NCBI RefSeq assembly: GCF_932526225.1
Contig: NC_064038.1
Span: 17,965,075 to 18,029,074, forward strand
Source: Nematostella vectensis
Taxonomy: Eukaryota; Cnidaria; Anthozoa; Actiniaria; Edwardsiidae
DNA: 64,000 bases
Direction: 5' to 3'
The notes beneath the pieces are model-generated. The model did not search any database. It was given only the letters and a program-made list of their open reading frames with translations, and was not told where the DNA came from. Both the position numbers and the translations under genes were made by a program. Position 1 is the first letter of the stretch. Every line of letters begins with the position of its first letter. This document shows, piece by piece, positions 39,510 through 49,889 of this stretch.

Positions 39510-41730
39510 AACATACCAAGACATACAAAGAGATGTAAGACATACAAAGAGATGTAAGACATACAAAGAGATGTAAGACATACAAAGAGGTGTAAGACAT
39601 ACAAAGAGATGTAAGACATACAAAGAGATGTAAGACATACAAAGAGATGTAAGGCCAACAAAGAGATGTAAGGCCAACAAAGAGATGTAAGAAATACTAA
39701 GAGATTTAAGACATACAAAGAGATGTAAGACATACAAAGAGATGTAAGACATACAAAGAGATGTAAGACGAACAAAGAGATGTAAGACAGACAAAGAGAT
39801 GTAAGGCCAACAAAGAGATGTAAGACAGACAAAGAGATGCAAGACAGACAGAGATTAAGACATACAAAGAGATGTAAGGCCAACAAAGAGATGTAAGACA
39901 TACAAAGAGATGTAAGACATACAAAGAGATGTAAGACATACAAAGAGATTAAGACATACAAAGAGATGTAAGACATACAAAGAGATGTAAGACATACAAA
40001 GAGATGTAAGACATACAAAGAGATGTAAGACAGACAATGAGATGTAAGACATACAAAGAGATGTAAGACATACAAAGAGATGTAAGACATACAAAGAGAT
40101 GTAAGACATACAAAGAGATGTAAGACATACAAAGAGATGTAAGACATACAAAGAGATGTAAGACATACAAAGAGGTGTAAGACAGACAAAGAGATGTATG
40201 ACCAACAAAGAGATGTAAGACAGACAAAAAGATGTAAGGCCAACAAAGAGATGTAAGACATACAAAGAGATGTAAGACATACAAAGAGATGTAAGACATA
40301 CAAAGAGATGTAAGACATACAAAGAGATGTAAGACATACAAAGAGATGTAAGACATACAAAGAGATGTAAGACATACAAAGAGATGTAAGACATACAAAG
40401 AGATGTAAGACATACAAAGAGATGTAAGACATACAAAGAGATGTAAGACATACAAAGAGGTGTAAGACATACAAAGAGATGTAAGACATACAAAGAGATG
40501 TAAGACATACAAAGAGATGTAAGACATACAAAGAGATGTAAGGCCAACAAAGAGATGTAAGAAATACTAAGAGATTTAAGACATACAAAGAGATGTAAGA
40601 CATACAAAGAGATGTAAGACATACAAAGAGATGTAAGACGAACAAAGAGATGTAAGACAGACAAAGAGATGTAAGGCCAACAAAGAGATGTAAGACAGAC
40701 AAAGAGATGTATGACCAACAAAGAGATGCAAGACAGACAGAGATGTAAGACATACAAAGAGATGTAAGGCCAACAAAGAGATGTAAGACATACAAAGAGA
40801 TGTAAGACATACAAAGAGATGTAAGACATACAAAGAGATATAAGACATACAAAGAGATGTAAGACATACAAAGAGATGTAAGACATACAAAGAGATGTAA
40901 GACATACAAAGAGATGTAAGACAGACAATGAGATGTAAGACATACAAAGAGATGTAAGACATACAAAGAGATGTAAGACATACAAAGAGATGTAAGACAT
41001 ACAAAGAGATGTAAGACATACAAAGAGATGTAAGACATACAAAGAGATGTAAGGCCAACAAAGAGATGTAAGAAATACTAAGAGATTTAAGACATACAAA
41101 GAGATGTAAGACAGACAAAGAGATGTAAGACATACAAAGAGATGTAAGACATACAAAGAGATGTAAGACATACAAAGAGGTGTAAGACAGACAAAGAGAT
41201 GTATGACCAACAAAGAGATGTAAGACAGACAAAAAGATGTAAGGCCAACGAAGAGATGTAAGACATACTAAGAGATGTAAGACAGACAAAGAGATGTAAG
41301 GCCAACAAAGAGATGTAAGACAGACAAAGAGATGTAAGGCCAACAAAGAAATGTAAGACAGACAGAGATGTAAGACATACAAAGAGATGTAAGACATACA
41401 ATGAGATGTAAGACATACAAAGAAATGTAAGACAGACAAAGAGATATAAGACAGACAAAGAGATGTAAGACATACAAAGAGATGTAAGACAGACAAAGAG
41501 ATGTAAGACATACTAAGAGATGTAAGACATACAAAGAGATGTAAGACATACAAAGAGATGTAAGACAGACAAAGAGATGTAAGACATACAAAGAGATATA
41601 AGACATACAAAGAGATGTAAGACATACAAAGAGATGTAAGACATACAAAGAGATGTAAGACATACAAAGAGATGTAAGAAATACTAAGAGATTTAAGACA
41701 TACAAAGAGATGTAAGACATACAAACAGAC
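39510..41730. repeat. 2.2-kb array of a second 19-bp unit
   Basis: About 117 tandem copies of GACATACAAAGAGATGTAA, with variants GACAGACAAAG, GGCCAACAAAG, AAATACTAAGAGATTTAA and GACGAACAAAG. No relation in sequence to the 31.8-36.9-kb array despite the equal unit length. Since 19 is not a multiple of three and the minus-strand unit contains no stop in any frame, all three minus frames stay open for hundreds of codons (MSYISLYVLHLFVCLTSLC-type repeats). These are not genes. Confidence 0.95.
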
Positions 41731-42585
41731 AAAAGCTCAGTGGTTGCTTCTCAATAGTCCATGAAAATGGACTATCGCTAAATAGCGAAAATGGTATTAA
41801 ATTAAAGCTAATGGCTTATATTTTAAGAATTCGAACATCTTACGTTACGTATCCCGTGCTTTAAGCAGCAATGGAGCCTTTACTATGGGGGGAGGGGAGG
41901 GGTAATTTTACAGCCTAGTTCAAATAAGATGAGTTTTGTCCTATATCTATTTTAAAAAATCAATAAAATAGTCCCAAACTAATATTCCATAATGAACATG
42001 GTCCTAGCTCAACAAGAGTTTCATTAGTTCTTAACAAGTGGTTTCCATGGCAACAGACACAATTAAATTACCTTTAGGCAATGCCTAAAGGCGGAGCCAG
42101 CGCATTTGTATTCCACCTATTTTTCATAGAATGCAGTTTTTATAATGATGATGATGATGATAATAAATAAAAACAATACAAAGATGAAATAACAATTCTT
42201 CACAAGTCTTCACACAATAGTGTCAGGACTAATCTAATTCAATGGCCTGGGACTACTAGGGATAATACAGTTCAGATACAAGGGCAGTATAGTGGTGCCT
42301 CTGCAATTACCCTTGGGACTGTGCTGAATTGGCCATTTAACAGTGGTTCACAAGAAAAGCAATAAAGTACTATAGACTTTCTCTGAATTTGGTTTTACCC
42401 CCTTTAATATCTATCATATAATTATTTTGAGACAATCACTTAATTATATTGCCTAAAAAACAACAAACACTCCAGCAATCTGTTGGAAAAGTGGTTGCCT
42501 TAAAGGGTGGTTTACTAAAACTGCTTGTCCAATGCTTTTGTTGAAAGCTATTTGACAAGTAAAAAGAAGTATTAGCAGAGGTACT
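41731..42585. other. non-coding, with two short hairpins
   Basis: TCGCTAAATAGCGA near 41773 is a perfect palindrome, and CCTTTAGGCAATGCCTAAAGG at 42071-42091 has 10-base arms. No gene is seen. Confidence 0.45.
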
Positions 42586-42714
42586 TGTAAGAAAAGGATA
42601 ATAAGAAGTTTTGTAGACGTTTATTCAACGGTGAAACGAGCCATGAGTCTTGCACAATCTATATGGGTCCTGGGTCACGTTCTGAGCACGTGCTCTGTCA
42701 CGCAACTTGTCACA
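42586..42714 (-). repeat. 3' LTR (129 bp)
   Basis: Begins TGTAAGAAAAGG and ends ACTTGTCACA on the plus strand. On the element strand it contains the palindrome GAGCACGTGCTC, a CATATAGA segment that could be a TATA-like box, and AATAAA (plus-strand 42620-42625) as polyadenylation signal. Identical to the copy at 46838-46966. Confidence 0.95.
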
Positions 42715-42737
42715 TCTTCCCTCTTTTAACAGTAACG
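42715..42737 (-). promoter_or_regulatory. polypurine tract
   Basis: On the element strand AAAAGAGGGAAGA lies directly before the 3' LTR, the expected primer for plus-strand synthesis. Confidence 0.8.
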
Positions 42738-42850
42738 CTAACGGTTGGTTAAAACAACATTATAATAATCAAAGGGTAAAAATCGAAATTTTACAACTAA
42801 AATTATACGATGGATTATTACTAATGTTCAGTGTCCTAACAGTTTCAATG

Positions 42851-45800
42851 TTATTTTGGCACATAGTCTTTGAGCCATGCAGGAGGCTTCACCTCCCGCC
42901 GAGGCCTTGTTATAGCCTGTGAAGAATCTGGTGGCATGGCAACCTGGCTGGGTTGCTGCTGAGCATCATCGGGTTCTGGTGATTCCAGAACATCAGGTAC
43001 TTGGCTGTTTGTTTCTCCAGTGCTGATCAACTGTCGGCGGTTTCGTCGGTAGGTGGTACCTTCAGTCTCGACGTTGTAGCTCCTAGGTCCGGCTTGACCT
43101 AAACACGTACCAGGCGTCCACGTGTCTTGTCCTGGTAGCTTCATGCGCACAGTTTCGCCGACAGCAATGGGCTCCAGGGGCTTGCTGTGCTTATCGTAAT
43201 AAAACTTCTGGCGTTGCTTGGTACCTATCAACTTCCTGGTGTCCTCTTCAGTGTTGTAGCTAGGCTGTAGTAGGGAACCAGCCACAGGGAGAAGTGTTTT
43301 GCATCGACGTCCGAAAAGGCGCTGGGCCGGGCTAGTTCCGATTCCAGCAGTCGGAGTATTCCGCCAGTCGAGAAGTGCTTGGAATTCTGACCCCCCGGAT
43401 GTCTTGCATTTTTTAAACAGCCTCTTTACTGTCTGTACAGCATTTTCCGCTTTCCCATTTGCTTGGGCATATCTTGGGGATGACGTCTTGTGTTCGAACA
43501 TCCAGGTCTTGGCAAATACACTAAACTCCGCTGATGCGAACTGCGGTCCATTGTCGGTTATAAGGGTGTCTGGGATGCCAAACCTGGCAAATATTGCCTT
43601 CAGCTCCTTTATTATTGCTCGTGACGTCACTGTGTTAAGCCGGGCCACTTCTATGTAGTTGCTGAAGTAGTCACTGACCACTAGCAGTGTTCGGTTGTCG
43701 AGCTCACAGAGGTCAGCTGAGACCTTTCCCCAAGGTCGAGCGACAAACTCATGTTGGAGAATTGGCTCCTTTCGTTGGCCACTGCGATGAGTCAAACATA
43801 CTTCGCATTTTGTGATGTACTCCTTCAACTCGACAGTCATCCGCGGCCAGAAAAACGTGTCTCTTGCTCGTCTTATGCAGCCTTCTATACCGATGTGGGA
43901 TGAGTGTGTCTTTTCCATAAGCTCCTTCCTCAGGGCTCTAGGAACCACCAACTGTTGGCCTTTAAAGATGAGTTCTTCTTGGACAGTTAGCTCGTCTCGA
44001 ATATCAAAGTAAGGATGCACGCACTCCGGCAGGTCTGTTTTGCTCTCTGGCCAACCTCTCTTTATAACCTCTCGAAGGTTTTGTTGCACCGCATCATCTA
44101 CTGCTGCATTTTTGAGTTGCTGCCAAGTCTCTTCTCTCACTGGCATCCATGATCGATGGTCAATCTCCTCCAGCTCCCTGGTACACTCCCAGGCGTTGAC
44201 TTCGGGTAGGTAAGCTCTGCTTAGGGTGTCAGCCAAGTAAAGATCTTTGCCTTTCTTGTACTTCACATTGAGACTGTAACTCTGCAGACTCAGCAGCATT
44301 CGTTGTAGGCGTTTCGGAGCAGTCGCCGGAGGTTTGATGAAGATTGGTTCCAAAGGCTTGTGATCAGTCTCGATGTTGACGACTTCGCGGCCGTAGACGT
44401 ACGTATGGAAACGGTCACACGCAAAAACAATCGCGAGCAGCTCCTTCTCAATCTGTGCATAACGCGTCTCAGCGGGCGTGAGTGCACGTGATGCGTAGGC
44501 TACTGGTTGGCCATTCTGTAGTAATGCGGCACCCAATCCGCTCTGCGACGCATCGCACTGAAGTGTAATCTCCTCGTCTAGGTTGTAGTACCGCAATACT
44601 GGAGTGACTGTAACGGCATCCTTTAGCTTTTCAAACGCAGACTGTTGCGCATCATCCCAGATGAACTGCACGTCGCTCTGTGTGAGATCCCTCAGCGGCT
44701 TTGTGATGTCTGACAGCTGGGGCAGGAACTTTGCAAGGTATTGGGCTAGGCCTAACAGACGCTGTACCCCAAGCTTGTCGGTCGGTGAGGGCATGTCCAC
44801 AATTGCTCGCACTTTAGCAGGGTCGACTTTAAGTCCCTTGTCAGTTGCTATGTGGCCAATGAAGAGTAACTCTGATTTCCTAAGTCTCATCTTGTCGGGA
44901 TTCAGGTGTATGTCCCGTTGATCACAACGGTTTAGGAATGCCAGGAGGTTCCTGTCGTGATCCGCCGTTGCCTCCTCGTAGCTCTCGCCATAGCCCACTA
45001 CCAGGAAATCATCAGCAACAACTTCGGTTCCAGTCAGACCTTCGGCAAATTCATGCATCTTTCTTTGAAACACTTCTGGTGCTGAGGAGATCCCGAAAGG
45101 CATTCTCTTCCATCGGTATCGGCCAAACGGTGTATGGAAAGTTGTTAGATAGGTCGACTCTTCCTCTAGCTGGACGTGCCAGAAACCGTTGAGGACATCC
45201 AACAACGTGAACACCTTGGCACCGTGTAATCGTGTTGCAACCTCTTCTATGGTTGGTAGGGGATAGTTTTCCCTCTGGATGGCTTTGTTGAGATCCTTTG
45301 GGTCTAGGCATATTCGCAGTTTTCCATCTTTCTTGGGAACTACTACCATAGAGCTGATCCACGAGGTGGGTGTGGTCACCGGTGCTATTATCTCTTTGTC
45401 CACTAGATCATTCAAGGTTTTCTTGAGCTGGGGTCTTAGGGCTACTGCAACTCTACGTGGTGCGTGTTGTACTGGTTGAGCGTTTGTGTCTAGTCTGATT
45501 GTGTATTCTCCATCAAGTTTGCCAACCCCGTCACTGAACACTGCTGGGAACTTAGCCAATATTTCTTCTCTTGTTAGTGCAGCTCCTGGTTTGGGGTCAA
45601 CGGTGAACACTGTCGCTCCATCTGTCTGCGGTTTGTGAAACTGGTCGTTGTCATTGTACTGTATAATGTTCATGCCAAGGCATGCCTTACGCCCCAGAAT
45701 CGGGCGGATTTCATGGCTGTCAACAAGGCGACAATCCAGCTGGCACGATACATGGTTTCTCCACACTCTAATGGTGACATGCCCGACGACTTTGATCTTT

Positions 45801-46819
45801 GATCCCCCATACGCCACTAAGGACGTTTGCACGGGTTTCACTTTTACTAGCTTGTGGTCGTTACACGCCTGCTTGTATATGTGCACTGGCAACACATTGC
45901 ATTGTGCACCAGTATCAGGTTGGAAACGGATGAAACTTCCAGACTCTGATTGAAATGTGACCAGCTGCGAATCATCCAACCAGACGGCCAATACTTCCTC
46001 CGTTTGATATGTCTCCTCAGGATACATATCTGTTTCTTCGACTTCGGTAGCCTTGACTTCCTGTTTGCATCTATTGGCAAAGTGATTTTTCGCTCCGCAC
46101 TTCCGGCAGTCCTTTCCTCGTGCGGGACACGATTCCTGATTTGCCATATGTTGGTATCCACAGTTGTCACATTGTTTGCCTTGACCTCGTTGCTTTCGCC
46201 GATAATTTTTGATGTTGGGTTTCTTCGACTCGAATTTACTCACGGCATTGACGTCTGTCTCAGATGTATCTTTGACTATTTTCATCTGAGCAAGCATACT
46301 CTCAGCCGCTCGGCAAATTTCATCTGTTTTCGCTAGTGTTAATTTGGACTCGCGTAACAACCTTTCTCTGACCTTCGTGTCATGTATTCCAAATAACAAC
46401 CGATCTTGAAGTATTTCGTCTGGCGTAATCGTATCAAACTCGCAGGACTCGGCCAATTTTCTCAGCGCTGTTCTATAGTGCTCGTAGGACTCTCCAGGCT
46501 CTTGCATTCGCTGGTTGAAACGGAATCTTTCGAACGGCACGTTCTTTCTTGGTTGACAGTACTCGGCGAATTTCTTTATGACAGGCTCTATCTTGTCTGT
46601 CTCTCCTTCGGTCAGGGTAAATGTCGAGTAGACTTCTCTCGCCTCTTCACCGATAACTGTTAGCAACGTAGCTACTTGTACGGCTTCAGCTTTCTCGTTC
46701 AACCCAGTCGCCAACGAGTAGTTTTTCCAAGCGAGCACAAATCGCTTCCATTTGTCAGCAGCATTGCTATTGTGTATCTCCAGCGGCGCCGGCGGCGGTA
46801 AGACATATCCTGAGGCCAT
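42851..46819 (-). CDS. gag-pol: Ty3/gypsy Gag-Pol polyprotein
   Basis: A single intact 1322-residue polyprotein. Gag occupies ~1-200. An atypical Cys/His cluster is at 217-231, and a CCHC knuckle is at 238-251 (CRKCGAKNHFANRC). The aspartic protease site DTGA is at 302-305. The RT spans ~440-640 with VADDFLV at 601-607. RNase H has Asp756 (LQCDASQSG), Glu793 and Asp819. The integrase has a HHCC zinc finger (His972/His975, Cys1005/Cys1008) and a D,D35E triad: Asp1036 (SADLCE), Asp1089 (TDNGPQF), Glu1125 (ANGKAEN). The C-terminus is proline- and glutamine-rich. There is no env. Gag and Pol share one frame, so no frameshift is needed. It resembles the invertebrate Mag/K02A2.6-like group, inferred from motifs only. 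Confidence 0.96.
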   Translation of the reverse strand: MASGYVLPPPAPLEIHNSNAADKWKRFVLAWKNYSLATGLNEKAEAVQVATLLTVIGEEAREVYSTFTLTEGETDKIEPVIKKFAEYCQPRKNVPFERFRFNQRMQEPGESYEHYRTALRKLAESCEFDTITPDEILQDRLLFGIHDTKVRERLLRESKLTLAKTDEICRAAESMLAQMKIVKDTSETDVNAVSKFESKKPNIKNYRRKQRGQGKQCDNCGYQHMANQESCPARGKDCRKCGAKNHFANRCKQEVKATEVEETDMYPEETYQTEEVLAVWLDDSQLVTFQSESGSFIRFQPDTGAQCNVLPVHIYKQACNDHKLVKVKPVQTSLVAYGGSKIKVVGHVTIRVWRNHVSCQLDCRLVDSHEIRPILGRKACLGMNIIQYNDNDQFHKPQTDGATVFTVDPKPGAALTREEILAKFPAVFSDGVGKLDGEYTIRLDTNAQPVQHAPRRVAVALRPQLKKTLNDLVDKEIIAPVTTPTSWISSMVVVPKKDGKLRICLDPKDLNKAIQRENYPLPTIEEVATRLHGAKVFTLLDVLNGFWHVQLEEESTYLTTFHTPFGRYRWKRMPFGISSAPEVFQRKMHEFAEGLTGTEVVADDFLVVGYGESYEEATADHDRNLLAFLNRCDQRDIHLNPDKMRLRKSELLFIGHIATDKGLKVDPAKVRAIVDMPSPTDKLGVQRLLGLAQYLAKFLPQLSDITKPLRDLTQSDVQFIWDDAQQSAFEKLKDAVTVTPVLRYYNLDEEITLQCDASQSGLGAALLQNGQPVAYASRALTPAETRYAQIEKELLAIVFACDRFHTYVYGREVVNIETDHKPLEPIFIKPPATAPKRLQRMLLSLQSYSLNVKYKKGKDLYLADTLSRAYLPEVNAWECTRELEEIDHRSWMPVREETWQQLKNAAVDDAVQQNLREVIKRGWPESKTDLPECVHPYFDIRDELTVQEELIFKGQQLVVPRALRKELMEKTHSSHIGIEGCIRRARDTFFWPRMTVELKEYITKCEVCLTHRSGQRKEPILQHEFVARPWGKVSADLCELDNRTLLVVSDYFSNYIEVARLNTVTSRAIIKELKAIFARFGIPDTLITDNGPQFASAEFSVFAKTWMFEHKTSSPRYAQANGKAENAVQTVKRLFKKCKTSGGSEFQALLDWRNTPTAGIGTSPAQRLFGRRCKTLLPVAGSLLQPSYNTEEDTRKLIGTKQRQKFYYDKHSKPLEPIAVGETVRMKLPGQDTWTPGTCLGQAGPRSYNVETEGTTYRRNRRQLISTGETNSQVPDVLESPEPDDAQQQPSQVAMPPDSSQAITRPRREVKPPAWLKDYVPK

Positions 46820-46837
46820 AGTTAACCACGGCCACCA
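46820..46837 (-). promoter_or_regulatory. primer-binding site and ultrashort leader
   Basis: On the element strand TGGTGGCCGTGG follows the 5' LTR at once and could pair with a tRNA 3' end CCACGGCCACCA. The gag ATG starts only 18 bases after the LTR, so primer site and leader are nearly the same sequence. Confidence 0.75.
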
Positions 46838-46966
46838 TGTAAGAAAAGGATAATAAGAAGTTTTGTAGACGTTTATTCAACGGTGAAACGAGCCATGAGT
46901 CTTGCACAATCTATATGGGTCCTGGGTCACGTTCTGAGCACGTGCTCTGTCACGCAACTTGTCACA
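46838..46966 (-). repeat. 5' LTR (129 bp)
   Basis: Identical to the 3' LTR. It is followed on the plus strand by the target duplication GTACT. Confidence 0.95.
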
Positions 46967-47640
46967 GTACTTTACAGCATATTGGTTTGATTTAGGTTTG
47001 ATATTGCTGAAATACAAATAACTTTTGTTATTTCTTTATGTACTGCCAAGTTCAGTCAATTTTATGCACCGCCAAGTTCAGTCCGGTATTAAGAAACTTA
47101 AGAGACTTATTCTTTCTTTCCCAAAGCAGTCAGATTATGGAACCTCTAACCTAGCTCTCCTCCAGCCTTCAAGGCAGCGACTACAGAAGCTTTCCTTAGA
47201 TAAGGGTACCACCACACCTCAAGTGGCTTTAATTTGAATTTTTCCTATAACTTTGTTTGTTTGATTATTTATCTAATATTGTCTAGTTTTAATTACAATT
47301 TGTAAGGACCTTATGTCTAGTTTTAATTAAAATTTGTAAGGACCTTCTAGGATTAGTGGAAATTAGTTGTAGTAAAATAAACTAAAAAATATAAGTATAT
47401 TTTTCCACTTATAAAGAAAGAATTTAACCTTTATTCTTCTTACCAAATAAAAATCAAAGCAGAGAAAATATGAGAGATAACATACATTCGTTTACTCTTT
47501 TGGTCTGGCTCGGATTCGTATTTCTTTGATAACAAGACGCTGCACCAGCGTTAACTCGGGCTACATAAGGAATCACCGAAAAATGTAGTCTGCATTTTGT
47601 ACCTGCTGGTGAGCTGTTTTCTCAGGGGCTCGTACACTTA
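46967..47640. other. non-coding with a small tandem duplication
   Basis: A ~34-base unit (GTCTAGTTTTAATTACAATT ... GGACCTT) occurs twice at 47280-47347. No gene is seen. Confidence 0.5.
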
Positions 47641-47827
47641 AAAGCCCCGTGTAAACTGCGCCAGCACCAGCCAGCATTGCTGGCGAATTTCCGCTTGACT
47701 GACTATAGGACAAAGGAAATGTCAAAATGGGAAATTGACTTTCTGACATTTCCTTTGTCTTGTGGACAGTCGGACAAGAATTCGCCAGCAATGCTGGCTT
47801 GTGCTGGCGCAGTTTGCACGGGGCTTT
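47641..47827. mobile_element. 187-bp MITE with long inverted arms
   Basis: AAAGCCCCGTGTAAACTGCG at 47641 and its inverted copy ending 47827 match over 49 bases with two differences, and inner arms (GACAAAGGAAATGTCA) pair further. The close arms suggest a fairly recent insertion. A TA lies at the left edge; the target duplication is ambiguous. Confidence 0.85.
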
Positions 47828-48082
47828 ACACCGTAATACGGTGTTAGAAATACTGAAGAGTATGGGATTTAGCATAACGAGAGATTCATTCTTGTAATAA
47901 ATTTGACTCTTTATTGGGATAAAACATGCTCGCTACTGATAGCGAGCAATTAAAGGGCGATAAAATGCTTGAGACACTGTTGCATACAAGACAAAAAACA
48001 AAACACTTATCTAAACTTATCTTCACTGTTATTGATTCTCTTCTTCTTTCGGAATCACATGTATCCTTTGAATTTGTTAGAA

Positions 48083-49222
48083 CTAAGAAATATTTGCATT
48101 ACGAGCTGTAGGCACGGCAGACGACTGCGAGTTGATTCCGCAATACCCGTACGGGTAACTTCCTGAATGATATTCATCATGACCGTATTGCTGTGGTTCA
48201 GTACGAGCATAATGAGGTTGTAATGTGCAGACTCCCATTCCGAGGCGTTGATATGTTGGCTGTCTAACCTCATCGTACGTCAACCTAACTGGAGGATTGT
48301 GCTTCCGCTGCGGTCTCTCGGTTCTATCTCCCTTAATTTCACTCTGACTCTTTTCCTCTTCTTCACTGGCGCAATCTAGGGGAGCCGAGTCTTCTGTCGC
48401 AGAGTCTGATGGCTCACCATCACGGATGTCATCATCCGTCTTCGGGATGTCTCCTAAGATCTGCCATGTCACATGTTCATCTTCTTCGGAAGAGTCAGTT
48501 TCTTCAACGTTAGCTGCCCGCGTCGCTCGATGTTGGTTCCTGGTCTTCTTCCTCAAAGTGCTTCGTTTCCGACTTGGGGGATCTTGTGATAAGTCGATTG
48601 CGTCGCATGGAAACAACAGATTACGATGAAGCACCCTCTCTGGTCCTCCGCCACCCTCTGGTTTGACTCGGTAGACAGGGCTGTCGTCTCCGTGTCTTTC
48701 AGTTACAACATATACCTTATCCTCCCAGTAGGCGCGGAGCTTGCCAGGCCCTCCTCTTTCCTTGCGATTTCGCACCAGTACTCGGTCACCGGGGTGAAGG
48801 ACAGCGCCGGAGACTCGCTTGTCGTACTTAACTTTATTCCGTCCTGCAGCCTGCCGAGCGATGCGTGCTGCATTGTCATATACTTCCTTCATTTTATCCC
48901 TCCACTTCCGAGCATATTCTGTGTAGCTTTCTACGTTCTTTTCAGGCTTCAAGTCAAAGAGCAGATCAATGGGTAACCATGGTGTTCTGCCAAAAAGCAA
49001 AAAGTATGGACTATACCCAGTGGCCTTGTGTCTCGTGCAGTTATAGCCGTGGATCATCTTGTTCAGGGATTCATCCCACTTCGACTTCCTTGTTTCTGGG
49101 AGTGTCTTCAGCATCGACAGGAAGGTTCTGTTCATCCTTTCCACCTTGCCATTGCCCATCTGGTGATAAGGTGTCGTACGGGATTTGGAAACTCCACTGA
49201 TCTTGTGTAGTTGGTGAAACAA
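48083..49222 (-). CDS. gypsy integrase C-terminal half with acidic tail
   Basis: This 379-residue open frame starts inside the integrase core: TTPYHQMGNGKVERMNRTFL includes the catalytic glutamate. It continues with the C-terminal GPY/F-like region (HPGDRVLVRNRKERGGPGKL). It ends in a long acidic Ser/Glu/Asp-rich and then Tyr/Gln-rich tail. Upstream parts are in other frames, so it is only a piece of Pol. Confidence 0.8.
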   Translation of the reverse strand: MFHQLHKISGVSKSRTTPYHQMGNGKVERMNRTFLSMLKTLPETRKSKWDESLNKMIHGYNCTRHKATGYSPYFLLFGRTPWLPIDLLFDLKPEKNVESYTEYARKWRDKMKEVYDNAARIARQAAGRNKVKYDKRVSGAVLHPGDRVLVRNRKERGGPGKLRAYWEDKVYVVTERHGDDSPVYRVKPEGGGGPERVLHRNLLFPCDAIDLSQDPPSRKRSTLRKKTRNQHRATRAANVEETDSSEEDEHVTWQILGDIPKTDDDIRDGEPSDSATEDSAPLDCASEEEEKSQSEIKGDRTERPQRKHNPPVRLTYDEVRQPTYQRLGMGVCTLQPHYARTEPQQYGHDEYHSGSYPYGYCGINSQSSAVPTARNANIS

Positions 49223-49880
49223 GTTCTGGATGGAAACACGAACAGAGGTATGAAATCGTCATAGATCTTCTTCGCCACCGTCTGGGCCGACTTGTTTCTT
49301 GTTGGATAGACCTGACAGAATCTTGTGAAGTGGTCCACGACAAGCAAGATGTACTCATTTCTACGGGAACTTTTCTCTAGATGGAGGAAATCAATGGCAA
49401 TAACGGTGCAGTGGCCGTGATGGGCGTCAGTGGTGCACGCTGGGGGACATTCGGCTGCCTCTGATGAATGAATCTACACTTCTGCTTGATAAACCGTTCG
49501 ATATCTGCTTGCATTCGTGGCCAGTAAAACCTTGACCTCGCTAGATCTAGCACCCTGTCCCGAGATGTCCCATATTTACATGCAGCTCTTCATAAACTAG
49601 TGGTTTGAATTTTGATGGGAGGACCAACTGTCTTCTTGTCTTTGTTTCTCGCCAAAGTGTTCCGTTGCCATGGATATGGAGCCTACTCATTTACCTTAAG
49701 AGAGTACGTACTTCGCAGTCTTCATACTTCCTATCCTTAGGGGATGGATGTAGTCCTTTCAGCCTCTTGCTGGTGTTTTAGTATCTCATTTGGCGTCATT
49801 TTCTGGAAATCGAAGTTGCGTCGTGACTGGTTCCGCGCTTACTTCGCCATACCTTGAGGTGACTGTGTTGACCCACGGAC
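49070..49880 (-). pseudogene. gypsy integrase core and zinc-finger region, frameshifted
   Basis: Frames at 49132-49347 (LVVDHFTRFCQVYPTRNKSA) and 49071-49358 carry the region after the first catalytic Asp. Short pieces up to ~49600 resemble the HHCC region (CRFIHQRQPNVP-like and FIKQKCRFI on the minus strand). Several frame changes are present. Confidence 0.6.
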
Positions 49881-49889
49881 TATTGTTTT

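Larger units (their letters stand above)
42586..46966 (-). mobile_element. complete Ty3/gypsy LTR retrotransposon, recent insertion
   Basis: The 4381-base element has two LTRs of 129 bases that are identical by eye. It is flanked by the 5-base target duplication GTACT (42581-42585 and 46967-46971). LTRs start TG and end CA. A primer-binding-like site and a polypurine tract are in place, and one uninterrupted 1322-codon gag-pol frame fills the interior. Everything indicates a young, potentially autonomous copy. Confidence 0.95.

Noticed and set aside
39500-41732. Open frames up to 512 codons on the minus strand (Leu/Ser/Tyr-rich 19-residue repeats)
   Set aside because: They arise because the 19-bp unit lacks stops in all frames of that strand; no start context, no splice logic, no family.
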